A DNA stretch of 64,000 nucleotides, taken from the NCBI RefSeq assembly GCF_000235505.1, contig NZ_JH379030.1, positions 78,609 through 142,608 of the forward strand. Reading direction: 5' to 3'. A model generated the notes under the pieces. The model was not told where the DNA came from. It made no database searches and was given only the letters and a program-made list of their open reading frames with translations. Below, in pieces: positions 26,332 through 34,278 of this stretch. Every line of letters starts with the position of its first letter. Positions within the stretch are counted from its first letter, which is position 1. The position numbers and the translations under genes are program-made. The DNA is from Hungatella hathewayi WAL-18680. Its GTDB lineage: Bacteria > Bacillota > Clostridia > Lachnospirales > Lachnospiraceae.

Positions 26332-28266
26332 TTATTTTCCATCAAGTCCGTATTTTTTCAGTTTCCTCCACAATGTCGTGGTGCTGATTCCCAGCTCTTT
26401 GGCCGTCAATGCCCGGCTGCCATTATATTTCTGAAGAGCATGTTTCAGCAGGGCCAGTTCCGTGTTATCTTCCCTGCGGTCTTTCCTCTCTTCGGGTGTT
26501 TCTTCGCCCCTGATATCATTCGCATAAATGCCGCTATCCTGGTGATAAAGCTCCTCCAGCAGGTCTCTCACATAGCCCTCCGTGATGGTCCGCCGTCCTA
26601 CCGTCAATATCATCCGCTCACAAAATGCCTCCAGCTGGATGCTGTTACCCTCCCACGGGTAATCCAAAAGCGTCCTTCTCGCCCCTGGGGTCATCACGTG
26701 ATATCTGGAATACTGCTCCATATATTTTCTGGTAAAGGTGTCAAGCAGATACTCCACATCCTCCCGCCGGTCCTTCAGATTCGGAATCTTAAGCCGCAGG
26801 GATTTCAACGTGAAATAAAGGTCCGAGCGGAACTGGAAATTACTGCGCAGTTCCGTCAGATTTTTGGCCGTGCAGGCGATTATCCTGGTATCAATCATCT
26901 GGGTATCCTCCAGCCGGCCGCTCTTCGACAGCCTCTTTGTCCGCATGACGCGGGCCAGCTGGTACTGATTGGGGAGCGTCAGCTTGTCAATTCCCTGGAT
27001 AACCAGGGTTCCGTGACTGGCCTCCTCAAGCATTCCAGGCTCCCGCCCCGTTTTCCCCGTGCCGGGATAGCCAAACAGCGCCTGTTTCTGCTCCTCCTGG
27101 GTCAGCCCGGCCATATTAATCATGATGAAGGGACCGTTTCTCCTCATGCTGTAATTGTGGATTCCCTGTACCACCGCATCCAGCTCCGGTCCGGAGATAG
27201 CTTCCACAAGCATAGGACTGGAGGACTGGGCATAGAGCTTGGCCAGCTCCACCACCTTTTTCATTCCTTTCAGATTCCGGCTGATATCGTCAAAGGTTCC
27301 ATAAGCCACATAACCGCGCAGATACTGCTCCGTCCCTATATCCGCGCCCTTCATATCCAGCCGTTTTAAGCGGCTGCAGGAGAGAATTGCGCCATCCACC
27401 CGTTTTCCCACCACGATCGATTCCACGGACAGAACCACGGACTGCTCTCTGATCGTCAGAAATGTGGAGTAATTATCCAACTCCCCGCCCAGCACCTGCC
27501 GGACAACCGCTTCGTCCAGACCGGGAAGCAGCTTTATCACCGGCTGGCCCATGGCCTCCTCCTGGGTGCAGTCCAGTATCTGCTCCATGGCCCGGTTCAT
27601 CACCAGAACCTTGCCTGACACTCCTGCTTTGATAATCCCATTGAAGGAGCTGTCCAGAATCGTGGAGAACTGGGCATAGTTATGCTGCTCAATCTCCGAC
27701 ATATAGTAGAGGGATTCCGCATTTTTCAGTGCCAGACGCAGGGCTTCCCCGGTGGATGCCATGTATATTCCGGGAATCCCCGCCTGCCGGCCGCCCTCCA
27801 GAGCCGCTTCCCCGCCGATAATGATATCCAGCCCATCTCCAACGGCCTGCTCGATGGTATTTCTCCATTCGTTCTTATCCTTCAGAATGTAACGCCTCAA
27901 ATCCACATGATACAGCTCATTAAAATACGTGGTGTCACAGAGCATATCCCCCCAGCCGAATATGCCTATCCTCGGACATTCTTTTCCCACGATATCTTTG
28001 GCCCTCATCACCAGAAGGCCAAGCTCCTGGGCCGTCATCATGATTTCCGCGACTGCCACATTGGTATGATGACGGATTTCCACCGCCTGACGCCCACGTG
28101 CCACGATAATGTTCACGCCCTCCGATATGGCCTTCTGGGCTTCCGTCACCGCTTCCTCGGTGGTGATTTTCTTCACAATCACTACATGATGCTCTTTTTC
28201 TTTCAATATCTCCTGTGCCTGTTCAAACATTTCCTCATTTGGCACAAACAATGCAATTCCCGACAT
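26332..28266 (-). CDS. PrpR-like regulator with degenerate AAA+ domain (paralogue 1)
   Basis: 644 residues: PrpR-type sensor domain (1-190), PAS-like segment (about 200-310, STILDSSFNGIIKAGVSGK), an NtrC-family AAA+ region (330-560) and a Fis-type helix-turn-helix (about 605-640, GSRALTAKELGISTTTLWRK). The AAA+ part is not a working sigma-54 activator by sequence. Walker A reads AISGPELD, Walker B reads LVIQGIDKL, and the GAFTGA loop is missing, with GYPGTGKTG at that site. It therefore likely regulates sigma-A promoters. Its downstream gene is the enolase-superfamily enzyme, and it has a close paralogue 1.7 kb away. Confidence 0.85.
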   Translation of the reverse strand: MSGIALFVPNEEMFEQAQEILKEKEHHVVIVKKITTEEAVTEAQKAISEGVNIIVARGRQAVEIRHHTNVAVAEIMMTAQELGLLVMRAKDIVGKECPRIGIFGWGDMLCDTTYFNELYHVDLRRYILKDKNEWRNTIEQAVGDGLDIIIGGEAALEGGRQAGIPGIYMASTGEALRLALKNAESLYYMSEIEQHNYAQFSTILDSSFNGIIKAGVSGKVLVMNRAMEQILDCTQEEAMGQPVIKLLPGLDEAVVRQVLGGELDNYSTFLTIREQSVVLSVESIVVGKRVDGAILSCSRLKRLDMKGADIGTEQYLRGYVAYGTFDDISRNLKGMKKVVELAKLYAQSSSPMLVEAISGPELDAVVQGIHNYSMRRNGPFIMINMAGLTQEEQKQALFGYPGTGKTGREPGMLEEASHGTLVIQGIDKLTLPNQYQLARVMRTKRLSKSGRLEDTQMIDTRIIACTAKNLTELRSNFQFRSDLYFTLKSLRLKIPNLKDRREDVEYLLDTFTRKYMEQYSRYHVMTPGARRTLLDYPWEGNSIQLEAFCERMILTVGRRTITEGYVRDLLEELYHQDSGIYANDIRGEETPEERKDRREDNTELALLKHALQKYNGSRALTAKELGISTTTLWRKLKKYGLDGK

Positions 28267-28292
28267 GCCCGTTCTCCTTTCCCGGTAGTTTC

Positions 28293-28321
28293 ATTATCGT
28301 ATAAGAAAATAAGATTTGCAA
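28293..28321 (-). promoter_or_regulatory. Promoter of PrpR-like regulator 1
   Basis: TTGCAA (28321-28316), a 17-base spacer and GATAAT (28298-28293) on the minus strand, about 27 bases before the start codon. Confidence 0.55.
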
Positions 28322-28365
28322 CCTGTTTCTCCCACAGGCTGGCAACGGCATTTTCCCTATATATG

Positions 28366-28403
28366 AAAAATACCGGGGAAGATCATGTACATCTTCCCCG
28401 GGA
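28366..28403 (-). terminator. Terminator after the orphan solute-binding gene
   Basis: CCGGGGAAGAT (28373-28383) pairs with ATCTTCCCCGG (28391-28401); on the minus strand the stem is followed by TATTTTTC. This separates the lipoprotein gene from the regulator gene downstream. Confidence 0.88.
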
Positions 28404-28421
28404 AATTTTTTAATCAGTCTG

Positions 28422-29795
28422 TCAACTTTCCAGACACTCCGTCACTCCATCCATCAACTGTTTTGCAGCCTGCGCCGCATCTGTCTCTCCGGAGCTTAAT
28501 TTTCCAAATACCTTATAGTAAACGCCGTCTGGATTTGCCTTTAAGTCATTGTGCTCAAATTTGGCATCCAATGGGAATTTGGAGTAATTGATAACTTTTT
28601 CGTTGGACTCCCTGACAAGCTCATCGCCGATTCCCTTTTCATTCAGCACTTCAACCGCTTTGGCGGAACACGGAATACCGCGTTCTGTGGAACTGATTTC
28701 AATTCCCTCCGGGTCGTTTAATAAGAATTCTATCAGCATTGCCGCCTCTCTCGGATGAGCGGAGGTCCCTGCCACTGCAAGGCCCATGGAAATCTTTGTG
28801 AAACCGCCCTGGTAGTCACCGAATTTCACGAAATCACCGATGACAAACTCCTGGCCCGGTTTGTTTAAGCTCTCCTCCATAGCCTGACGCATCTTGGTAG
28901 CAGAGGAGTCCCACTCGAAAATACCGGCATATTTTCCATCAATCCATTTCGCATTCTTGTCAATGGAATCGGCCATATCGCCGCTCACAACAGATAGAGT
29001 CGGAATGACGTGCTCCGCCTCCAGCTTGCAGAGGAATTCCAGCCCTTCCTGAATCTCCGCCTCCGTGTAATTTAACTGTCCGTCAACCACCCACGGTTTG
29101 TTATAGACAGATTCCAGATAATACACCAGGAAAATGGCTCGGTCGTATTCCTGAAGAATGAGCGGATAATACTCTTCATCGTATGCCTGGAAGGCAGCGC
29201 CTGCCACAAGCAGGGAATCCGTATCCGTCGGTATCGGGCATCCCACTTCCTCAAAGGTTGTCTTGTTCCAGTAGAACAATCTACCCGTCATGGCTACCGG
29301 CACGGCCATCAGTTTTCCGTCCACCTTGCACAGTTCCAGGCTCTCCTGTGGAAACTGCGATAAATCCAGCACGTCGGAATAATCCTCCAGGTTTGCAAAG
29401 GAAGTACCACCCTGACTGTACGACTCTATCCAGTTCCAGTTAATCTGCATCACATCCGCGGCATTTCCGCCGATGATATTCAACGACTGTTTTTCCTCCC
29501 AGCCGGTCCATGCACCGTACTCCGGTGTGACCTTGATGTTTGGATATTTCTCCATAAATGCGGCAATGGCTTTCTCCGTGGCCTCATGTCTGGAGTCACC
29601 GCCCCACCAGGAAAATTTAATCTCCACAGTCTCGTCGGAGGATGTGGTATCCCCTGCGGCCGCATTTCCCTGTGTTGTCTCCACTCCGCCTGTGTTCCCC
29701 TGTGCAGGCTGGTTTTCTGTGGCTGTCTTGTTTCCGCAGGCGCTCAGCATCAGCGCCATGGCCCCCAGTACAAAAAACATACTTTTTTTCATCAT
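28422..29795 (-). CDS. Orphan CUT1 sugar-binding lipoprotein
   Basis: The start at 29795 follows AGGGAG and gives MMKKSMFFVLGAMALMLSAC, a lipoprotein signal. The mature protein is a family 1 extracellular solute-binding protein (KFSWWGGDSRHEATEKAIA, GAWTGWEEKQSLNIIGGNAA, DVMQINWNWIESYS). It is very similar along its whole length to the binding protein at 62657-64000, which has permeases; this copy has none nearby. It lies downstream of PrpR-like regulator 2 and ends at a strong terminator, so it is transcribed alone. It probably delivers a second ligand to the permeases of the pectin module or another importer (inference). Confidence 0.9.
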   Translation of the reverse strand: MMKKSMFFVLGAMALMLSACGNKTATENQPAQGNTGGVETTQGNAAAGDTTSSDETVEIKFSWWGGDSRHEATEKAIAAFMEKYPNIKVTPEYGAWTGWEEKQSLNIIGGNAADVMQINWNWIESYSQGGTSFANLEDYSDVLDLSQFPQESLELCKVDGKLMAVPVAMTGRLFYWNKTTFEEVGCPIPTDTDSLLVAGAAFQAYDEEYYPLILQEYDRAIFLVYYLESVYNKPWVVDGQLNYTEAEIQEGLEFLCKLEAEHVIPTLSVVSGDMADSIDKNAKWIDGKYAGIFEWDSSATKMRQAMEESLNKPGQEFVIGDFVKFGDYQGGFTKISMGLAVAGTSAHPREAAMLIEFLLNDPEGIEISSTERGIPCSAKAVEVLNEKGIGDELVRESNEKVINYSKFPLDAKFEHNDLKANPDGVYYKVFGKLSSGETDAAQAAKQLMDGVTECLES

Positions 29796-29872
29796 ATCTA
29801 GCTCCCTTCTGTGCTTCTTTACCATGAATTATAGCGGTTCCTGTCAAAGCTGCCTATTGATAAAACCACAAA

Positions 29873-29910
29873 GAAAATGCGCGTCTTTTTCATGAATCAG
29901 ACACGCATTT
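29873..29910. promoter_or_regulatory. Inverted repeat AAATGCGCGTCT/AGACACGCATTT, operator or terminator
   Basis: Imperfect 12-bp arms (one mismatch) sit between regulator 2 and the binding-protein gene, with GAAAATGC and GCATTTCAA ends shared with the repeat at 26221-26254. On the minus strand TTTTCTTTG follows, so it may also terminate the regulator transcript. A TATAAT-like box lies 40 bases further towards the gene. Confidence 0.55.
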
Positions 29911-29947
29911 CAAAATGGAAGCATTTTATTGCAAATCTTCTGTTTTG

Positions 29948-29968
29948 TATTTCAATCTGTTTCAATAT
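29948..29968 (-). repeat. Direct-repeat element TTGAAA-N4-TTGAAA, copy 2
   Basis: On the minus strand ATATTGAAA-CAGA-TTGAAATA, matching copy 1 at all 17 non-spacer bases. It begins 22 bases after the stop of regulator 2, upstream of the orphan binding-protein gene. Confidence 0.65.
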
Positions 29969-29989
29969 GAAATTGGGAATTCCTGATTT

Positions 29990-31924
29990 TTACCGGAATT
30001 CAATTCCATACTTCTTCATTTTTCTCCAGAGGGTCGCCTTGCTGATTCCAAGGGCCTCGGCGGTCTTCTGGCGGCTGCCGTCATAGCGGCGCAGGGCCTG
30101 GCAGATTTCCCGGGCTCCCTCGCTCATCTGATGCTCATCCGTGACAGCAGTAGTGATCTTACACCCGCCGGATACCGGGCGGATGGTTTGCTGAGCGATT
30201 TCCGGATAGAGATCACGCAGGCATTTCGTTACCATGATTTCATCAATACTTCTCCTATCCGCCGTCAGTATCAGGCGCTCGCAGAAGTTTTCTATCTGGA
30301 ACAGATTTCCGGGCCAGGGATAGGTAAGCAATGCAGTCCAGGCCCCCTGGGTCAAGGCGTGATAGCAGGCATAGCGCTCGCAGCTCTCCTTCAGGCAGTC
30401 CTCCAGCTTCTGTCTTAAGTCCTCTGGCCGCTCCCGGAATGGTGGGATAGTGAGCGTCATGCCGCTCAGAAGGTAATAAAGGTCCTGGCGGATGCGTTTT
30501 TCTGCCAGCAGCTGCTCCAGAGGTGTGTTTGTGGTCACCATCACCCGCACATCCAGTTTCTTTATCTGGGCCACGTCCGCGCCGTGGCAGAGGTGATAGC
30601 GGATTAGCTGGTACAGGCGGTATTGGTTGGCGCCTGTGAGACAGTCTGCATCCTGGATGAGCAGGGAACCTCCGTTTACCTGCACGGCCGCCCCCTTCTC
30701 CCCAAACAGGAGGGCCCGTTGTTCCTCATCTGTCAGACCTTCACAGGGCACATCCAGAAACGGGCCGCTGCTTCGCAGGCTGCTGTTGTGGATGCTCTGG
30801 GCCATCATCAATTTCTCCGTTCCCGGTTCTCCCATAATGACAACCGGTTTCTCCGACAGGGCAAACAGCCGGGCCAGCCGGATGCATTCCTGCATCGCTT
30901 TCGAGGCCTGGAGCATGTCTCCAAACTGGGCCAGCGGTATCATCCCCATGCCCCGCTGCTTCTTTCTCCCGTCATCCGGGGCCGGCTGGCGCTTTTTCAT
31001 CTTGTGGCAGGTCAGAATCCCTCCGTCCACCCGGCCTTCCACCAGCACCGGAGCCAGGACGGCGAAAATCGATGAGCGGTTCACCTGCATGAACAGGGAG
31101 TATTCCCGTCCTTCCTGGAATACCTGTTTCATGGCCTCGTTATCTATATCCGGAAATATGGACTGGATACTGCGGCCTGTCAGCCCATGCTCCTGTCCCT
31201 CCGTTTCATCCGGCGCCTGCTCCTGCCATCCCATCATTTCCGCCATCAGCGGGTTGACCGTAGTTATCAGACCTGAGGCGTCCAGCCGCATGACACCGCT
31301 GTATGAGTAATCCAGCAGCGTCTCCATCTGGGCCGCACTCTTTTTCTCCACACTCATGGCATAGTCCACCCGCTCCGCCATGGAAAATGCGTTCTTCAGC
31401 GAATCTTCCGTGATGGACAAAAACAGGGATGGTTTTCCCGCCTCCGTGGCTGCCTTCACCGCCGTGTCCCCGCCTATCAGCAAATCCGCGTCTTCCTCTA
31501 CCGCTTTCCGGGCCGCTTCGGATAACTCACCGCCATGCTTTGCATAGTATCTGCGCAGTTCTATATCATAGAGTTCCTCAAAGTAGGACATGTCGCAGAA
31601 CATGTTTTGAAAACCGACAACCGCAATGACTGGCCGGGGTTTTCTGATAATCTGCTTTGCCTTCATGATAAGCAGCGCCATTTCCTGTGCCGTCATAACG
31701 ATTTCCACCACGGGAATGTCGGTGTACTGCTTGATTAACGACGCCTGAAGTCCCCTGGCTATGATAATCGACGCGCCGCCGGCGATAGAATTCCTGGCTT
31801 CCACCACAGAATCCTCTGTCTTGATAACCCGCATCTCCTGAATGGCATATGGTTTCTCCTGGAGGATGTTGTGAGCCTGGTACAGCATCTCCTCCCGCGA
31901 AACCAGCAATGCAATCTTTCCCAT
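29990..31924 (-). CDS. PrpR-like regulator with degenerate AAA+ domain (paralogue 2)
   Basis: It has the same length (644) and layout as paralogue 1: PrpR-type sensor (1-190), PAS-like segment (LLDYSYSGVMRLDASGLITT), AAA+ region and Fis-type helix-turn-helix (GSRQKTAEALGISKATLWRK). Walker A is closer to normal but reads GEPGTEK instead of GTGK. Walker B reads LLIQDADCL, and GAFTGA is absent (LLFGEKGAAVQVNGG). It should not drive sigma-54 promoters. Loose TTTCAA units occur in its own leader (31936, 31965), hinting at autoregulation. The likely target is the binding-protein gene downstream. Confidence 0.85.
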   Translation of the reverse strand: MGKIALLVSREEMLYQAHNILQEKPYAIQEMRVIKTEDSVVEARNSIAGGASIIIARGLQASLIKQYTDIPVVEIVMTAQEMALLIMKAKQIIRKPRPVIAVVGFQNMFCDMSYFEELYDIELRRYYAKHGGELSEAARKAVEEDADLLIGGDTAVKAATEAGKPSLFLSITEDSLKNAFSMAERVDYAMSVEKKSAAQMETLLDYSYSGVMRLDASGLITTVNPLMAEMMGWQEQAPDETEGQEHGLTGRSIQSIFPDIDNEAMKQVFQEGREYSLFMQVNRSSIFAVLAPVLVEGRVDGGILTCHKMKKRQPAPDDGRKKQRGMGMIPLAQFGDMLQASKAMQECIRLARLFALSEKPVVIMGEPGTEKLMMAQSIHNSSLRSSGPFLDVPCEGLTDEEQRALLFGEKGAAVQVNGGSLLIQDADCLTGANQYRLYQLIRYHLCHGADVAQIKKLDVRVMVTTNTPLEQLLAEKRIRQDLYYLLSGMTLTIPPFRERPEDLRQKLEDCLKESCERYACYHALTQGAWTALLTYPWPGNLFQIENFCERLILTADRRSIDEIMVTKCLRDLYPEIAQQTIRPVSGGCKITTAVTDEHQMSEGAREICQALRRYDGSRQKTAEALGISKATLWRKMKKYGIEFR

Positions 31925-32027
31925 TGTCGTCTCCGTTTCAATTTTGAATGTATGATCAGATTCGTTTCAAAATCATTTCATTTACAGATACAATATACCA
32001 CAAAGGATGAGATTTGGGAAATCTCTT

Positions 32028-33254
32028 TTACTGATTATCTTTCTGCTTCATGTACTCGTCCATGGCTTCCGCCACAATTTTGGAATAAGCCGTGGCTTCC
32101 ACCACGGTTTTGGCCCCAAGCACCACGTCTCCCGCGGCAAAGATACCGGGGTGGGTGGTCTCGCCATACTGATTCGTCATCAGAAGACCGCTCTCGGATG
32201 CTTTCAGGCCGTCAGTGGTATTGACCAGCTTGCTCTTCGGACCCTGGCTGACGGAAATGATGGTGGAATCGGCATAGACCTGCTCAACTTCCTCGGACAT
32301 ACCGGTTTTATTGCCCTCCTCATCATAGTACACATCTCTGAATACGGGACCGTCGTCGGTTATCTCGACAATCTGTTTTGCAAATTCCATTCTTGCGCCG
32401 TCCAGCTTGGCGTAGGAGGTCTCGTGGACACTGGCGTTGCCGGTGAGTCCTCTGGCATAGAGAGTCACCTCCGTGGCTCCTTTTCTCAGAGCGGTTCTGG
32501 CTACGTCCATGGCGGAGTTGCCCATGCCGATAATCGCCACCCGCTCGCCCAAATCATAGGAGTCGGGATTGGCAAGATAGTCGATGGCAAAGTGAACATT
32601 TCCCAGGGATTCCCCTTTTACCCCCAGAGTCTTCGGTTTCCAGACTCCCGTGCCGATGAAAATGCTCTCGTAGCCGTCACGGAGCAGGTCCTTAATCTCC
32701 AGCGCCGTGCCGATAGCCGTGTTGGGGCGGACCTTGATGCCTATCTCCAGAAGTTTCTTCTTATACCGGTCCAGAACCGTCTTTGGCAGACGGAACTCCG
32801 GAATCCCGTAGCGGAGAACGCCTCCTATCTGGTCCTTGGCGTCAAAGATGGTCACGCTGTATCCCTTCTTGGTCAGCATGATGGCAATGGTGATACCGGC
32901 AGGTCCGGCGCCAATCACGGCTACCTTTTTCCCGTTCTTCGGCTCACATTCTATCTTCATTTTATCCAGACAGGTGTTGGAGATGTAGTTTTCAATACTG
33001 CTGATATGAACTGGCTGCCCTTTTCTGCCGAGGACGCAGTGGCCCTCGCACTGATTCTCATGGTTGCACACCAGGGAGCAGATGACAGACATGGGATTGT
33101 TCTCAAAGACCATCTCGGCGGCATCATTTAACTGCCCGTTTTTAAATGCCTGTATCATCTTCGGAATCGGCGTGTGAATGGGACAGCCCTCCTGACACAG
33201 GGGCTTTTTACAGTTTAAACAGCGGTTTGCTTCGTCAATTACATGAACTGCCAT
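32028..33254 (-). CDS. GltD-like NAD(P)H-dependent FAD/Fe-S oxidoreductase
   Basis: A 408-residue homologue of the glutamate synthase small subunit. It has N-terminal cysteine clusters for two 4Fe-4S centres (CLNCKKPLCQEGCP and CSLVCNHENQCEGHCVLG), an FAD motif (VAVIGAGPAGITIAIML), an NADPH motif (VAIIGMGNSAMDVARTAL) and the C-terminal GIFAAGDVVLGAKTVVEA. No glutamate synthase large subunit, NfnA or dihydropyrimidine dehydrogenase partner is adjacent, and it has its own promoter. It could pass electrons to a partner encoded elsewhere; the exact reaction cannot be read from sequence. Confidence 0.85.
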   Translation of the reverse strand: MAVHVIDEANRCLNCKKPLCQEGCPIHTPIPKMIQAFKNGQLNDAAEMVFENNPMSVICSLVCNHENQCEGHCVLGRKGQPVHISSIENYISNTCLDKMKIECEPKNGKKVAVIGAGPAGITIAIMLTKKGYSVTIFDAKDQIGGVLRYGIPEFRLPKTVLDRYKKKLLEIGIKVRPNTAIGTALEIKDLLRDGYESIFIGTGVWKPKTLGVKGESLGNVHFAIDYLANPDSYDLGERVAIIGMGNSAMDVARTALRKGATEVTLYARGLTGNASVHETSYAKLDGARMEFAKQIVEITDDGPVFRDVYYDEEGNKTGMSEEVEQVYADSTIISVSQGPKSKLVNTTDGLKASESGLLMTNQYGETTHPGIFAAGDVVLGAKTVVEATAYSKIVAEAMDEYMKQKDNQ

Positions 33255-33296
33255 AATATCCTCCTCATATAAAACAATATTTTTTTCTCTCCCTTT

Positions 33297-33324
33297 ATTT
33301 TACATATTCTGTTATGCAAATCAA
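33297..33324 (-). promoter_or_regulatory. Promoter of the GltD-like gene
   Basis: TTGATT (33324-33319), 16 bases, TAAAAT (33302-33297) on the minus strand, followed 43 bases later by the start codon, with GAGGAGG in front of it. Confidence 0.6.
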
Positions 33325-33375
33325 GAAATGTTAATTTATCATCAAGTATTTTTTGATTTTGTACAATTACAAAAT

Positions 33376-33413
33376 ACAAAAAAGGCCCTGGCAGCTAGTT
33401 TGCTGCCAGGGTC
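33376..33413 (-). terminator. Terminator of the HTH/exported-protein operon
   Basis: GGCCCTGGCAGC (33384-33395) pairs with GCTGCCAGGGTC (33402-33413); the minus-strand transcript continues into CTTTTTTG. A strong 12-bp stem. Confidence 0.9.
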
Positions 33414-33431
33414 TGGCCTGACTTTATCAAC

Positions 33432-33626
33432 TCATAATTCGATTCCCAGTGCCTTCGCGATGCGTGCTTTTGTCTTTTCACTGCAGTTTCGGCCGTAGAT
33501 AATATCGCTGATGGTGGATGTGGCCACTCCCAATTCTTTCGCCAGCTGGTGCTGGGGAATATCCTGCTCTACCATTGCGATCTTCATCTTTTTTCCAAAA
33601 TCGGTACATGGGACTCTTGCTGCCAT
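33432..33626 (-). CDS. Small XRE-type helix-turn-helix protein
   Basis: About 64 residues, almost entirely a Cro/CI-type helix-turn-helix (FGKKMKIAMVEQDIPQHQLA, KELGVATSTISDIIYGRNCS). The start at 33626 follows AAGGAGG; a frame to 33647 is possible but poorer. It sits last in an operon with two exported proteins, so it may repress that operon. No phage genes are nearby. Confidence 0.8.
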   Translation of the reverse strand: MAARVPCTDFGKKMKIAMVEQDIPQHQLAKELGVATSTISDIIYGRNCSEKTKARIAKALGIEL

Positions 33627-33680
33627 CTGTTTTCCTCCTTCTGTCATTCCTGTTATGAGTCATCCGTGATAGTTCTGTTC

Positions 33681-34274
33681 TTAATTGGCGGGCGCCTTTG
33701 ATATCTTCATCGTTACCTGGATGGTATACCTCTCCTTCTGGAGACGGCTGGTATCCGACGCGGCTTCCCCGTACAGCCTGATTTGCTGGCTGCTTGACCT
33801 TTGAAGGGTCGTTATCTTCTTATTCTGCGCTCCTGATTCCAGTTTGGCTTCAGAAAGAACCTTTATCTCATCCAGCGTCTTGTTGTCCTCGGCGAGATAC
33901 AGATTTACGGTTTGAAGGAAGGTACTTCCATCCCCGTTGCTGTCATCCTGCACCGCGATCACTGACAAATCCATATTCTGGTTGGAGTTGTTTCTGATTT
34001 CGCCTACGCCGGACTGTATCTTGCTGATAGCTCCATCATCCTTGTCACACTCAATATTGAACACAATATCGGACGGCATAACGACGCTGATGATGTCTAC
34101 CGCTTTTACTTTTCCGGTCATGCTGAATTCATTGTACATTCCGTCTGCCGCGCCGCTGACCGCTTCTGTGGCAACCGTTGGCGGCGCATCCGTTGAGGAG
34201 GCCCAGACAGTTCCACATGTGGCAATACAGACAACTGCTGTCATTGCGTATTTCAATATCTTTTTTATAGCCAT
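33681..34274 (-). CDS. Exported protein of unknown function
   Basis: About 197 residues starting MAIKKILKYAMTAVVCIATC, a signal peptide ending near VWASS. The mature part is rich in beta-type sequence (VKAVDIISVVMPSDIVFNIE, NNSNQNMDLSVIAVQDD) with many Ser/Thr/Asn and no cysteine pairs or sortase motif. It starts 4 bases after the stop of the large surface protein and so is co-translated with it. The style recalls small secreted structural proteins such as WxL-like domains, but I do not assign a family. Confidence 0.7.
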   Translation of the reverse strand: MAIKKILKYAMTAVVCIATCGTVWASSTDAPPTVATEAVSGAADGMYNEFSMTGKVKAVDIISVVMPSDIVFNIECDKDDGAISKIQSGVGEIRNNSNQNMDLSVIAVQDDSNGDGSTFLQTVNLYLAEDNKTLDEIKVLSEAKLESGAQNKKITTLQRSSSQQIRLYGEAASDTSRLQKERYTIQVTMKISKAPAN

Positions 34275-34278
34275 ATGC

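Noticed and set aside
26317-27369. Long plus-strand open frame of 350 codons
   Set aside because: It lies wholly antisense to the PrpR-like regulator, has no family motifs, and its composition is that of a reverse-strand shadow.
31936-31982. Third copy of the TTGAAA direct repeat
   Set aside because: Single TTTCAA units are present, but the spacing is 5 instead of 4 and the flanks do not match, so I count it only as a loose resemblance.
32007-33131. Long plus-strand open frame of 374 codons
   Set aside because: It is antisense to the GltD-like gene, whose motifs are unmistakable. No ribosome binding site or recognisable domain supports the other strand.
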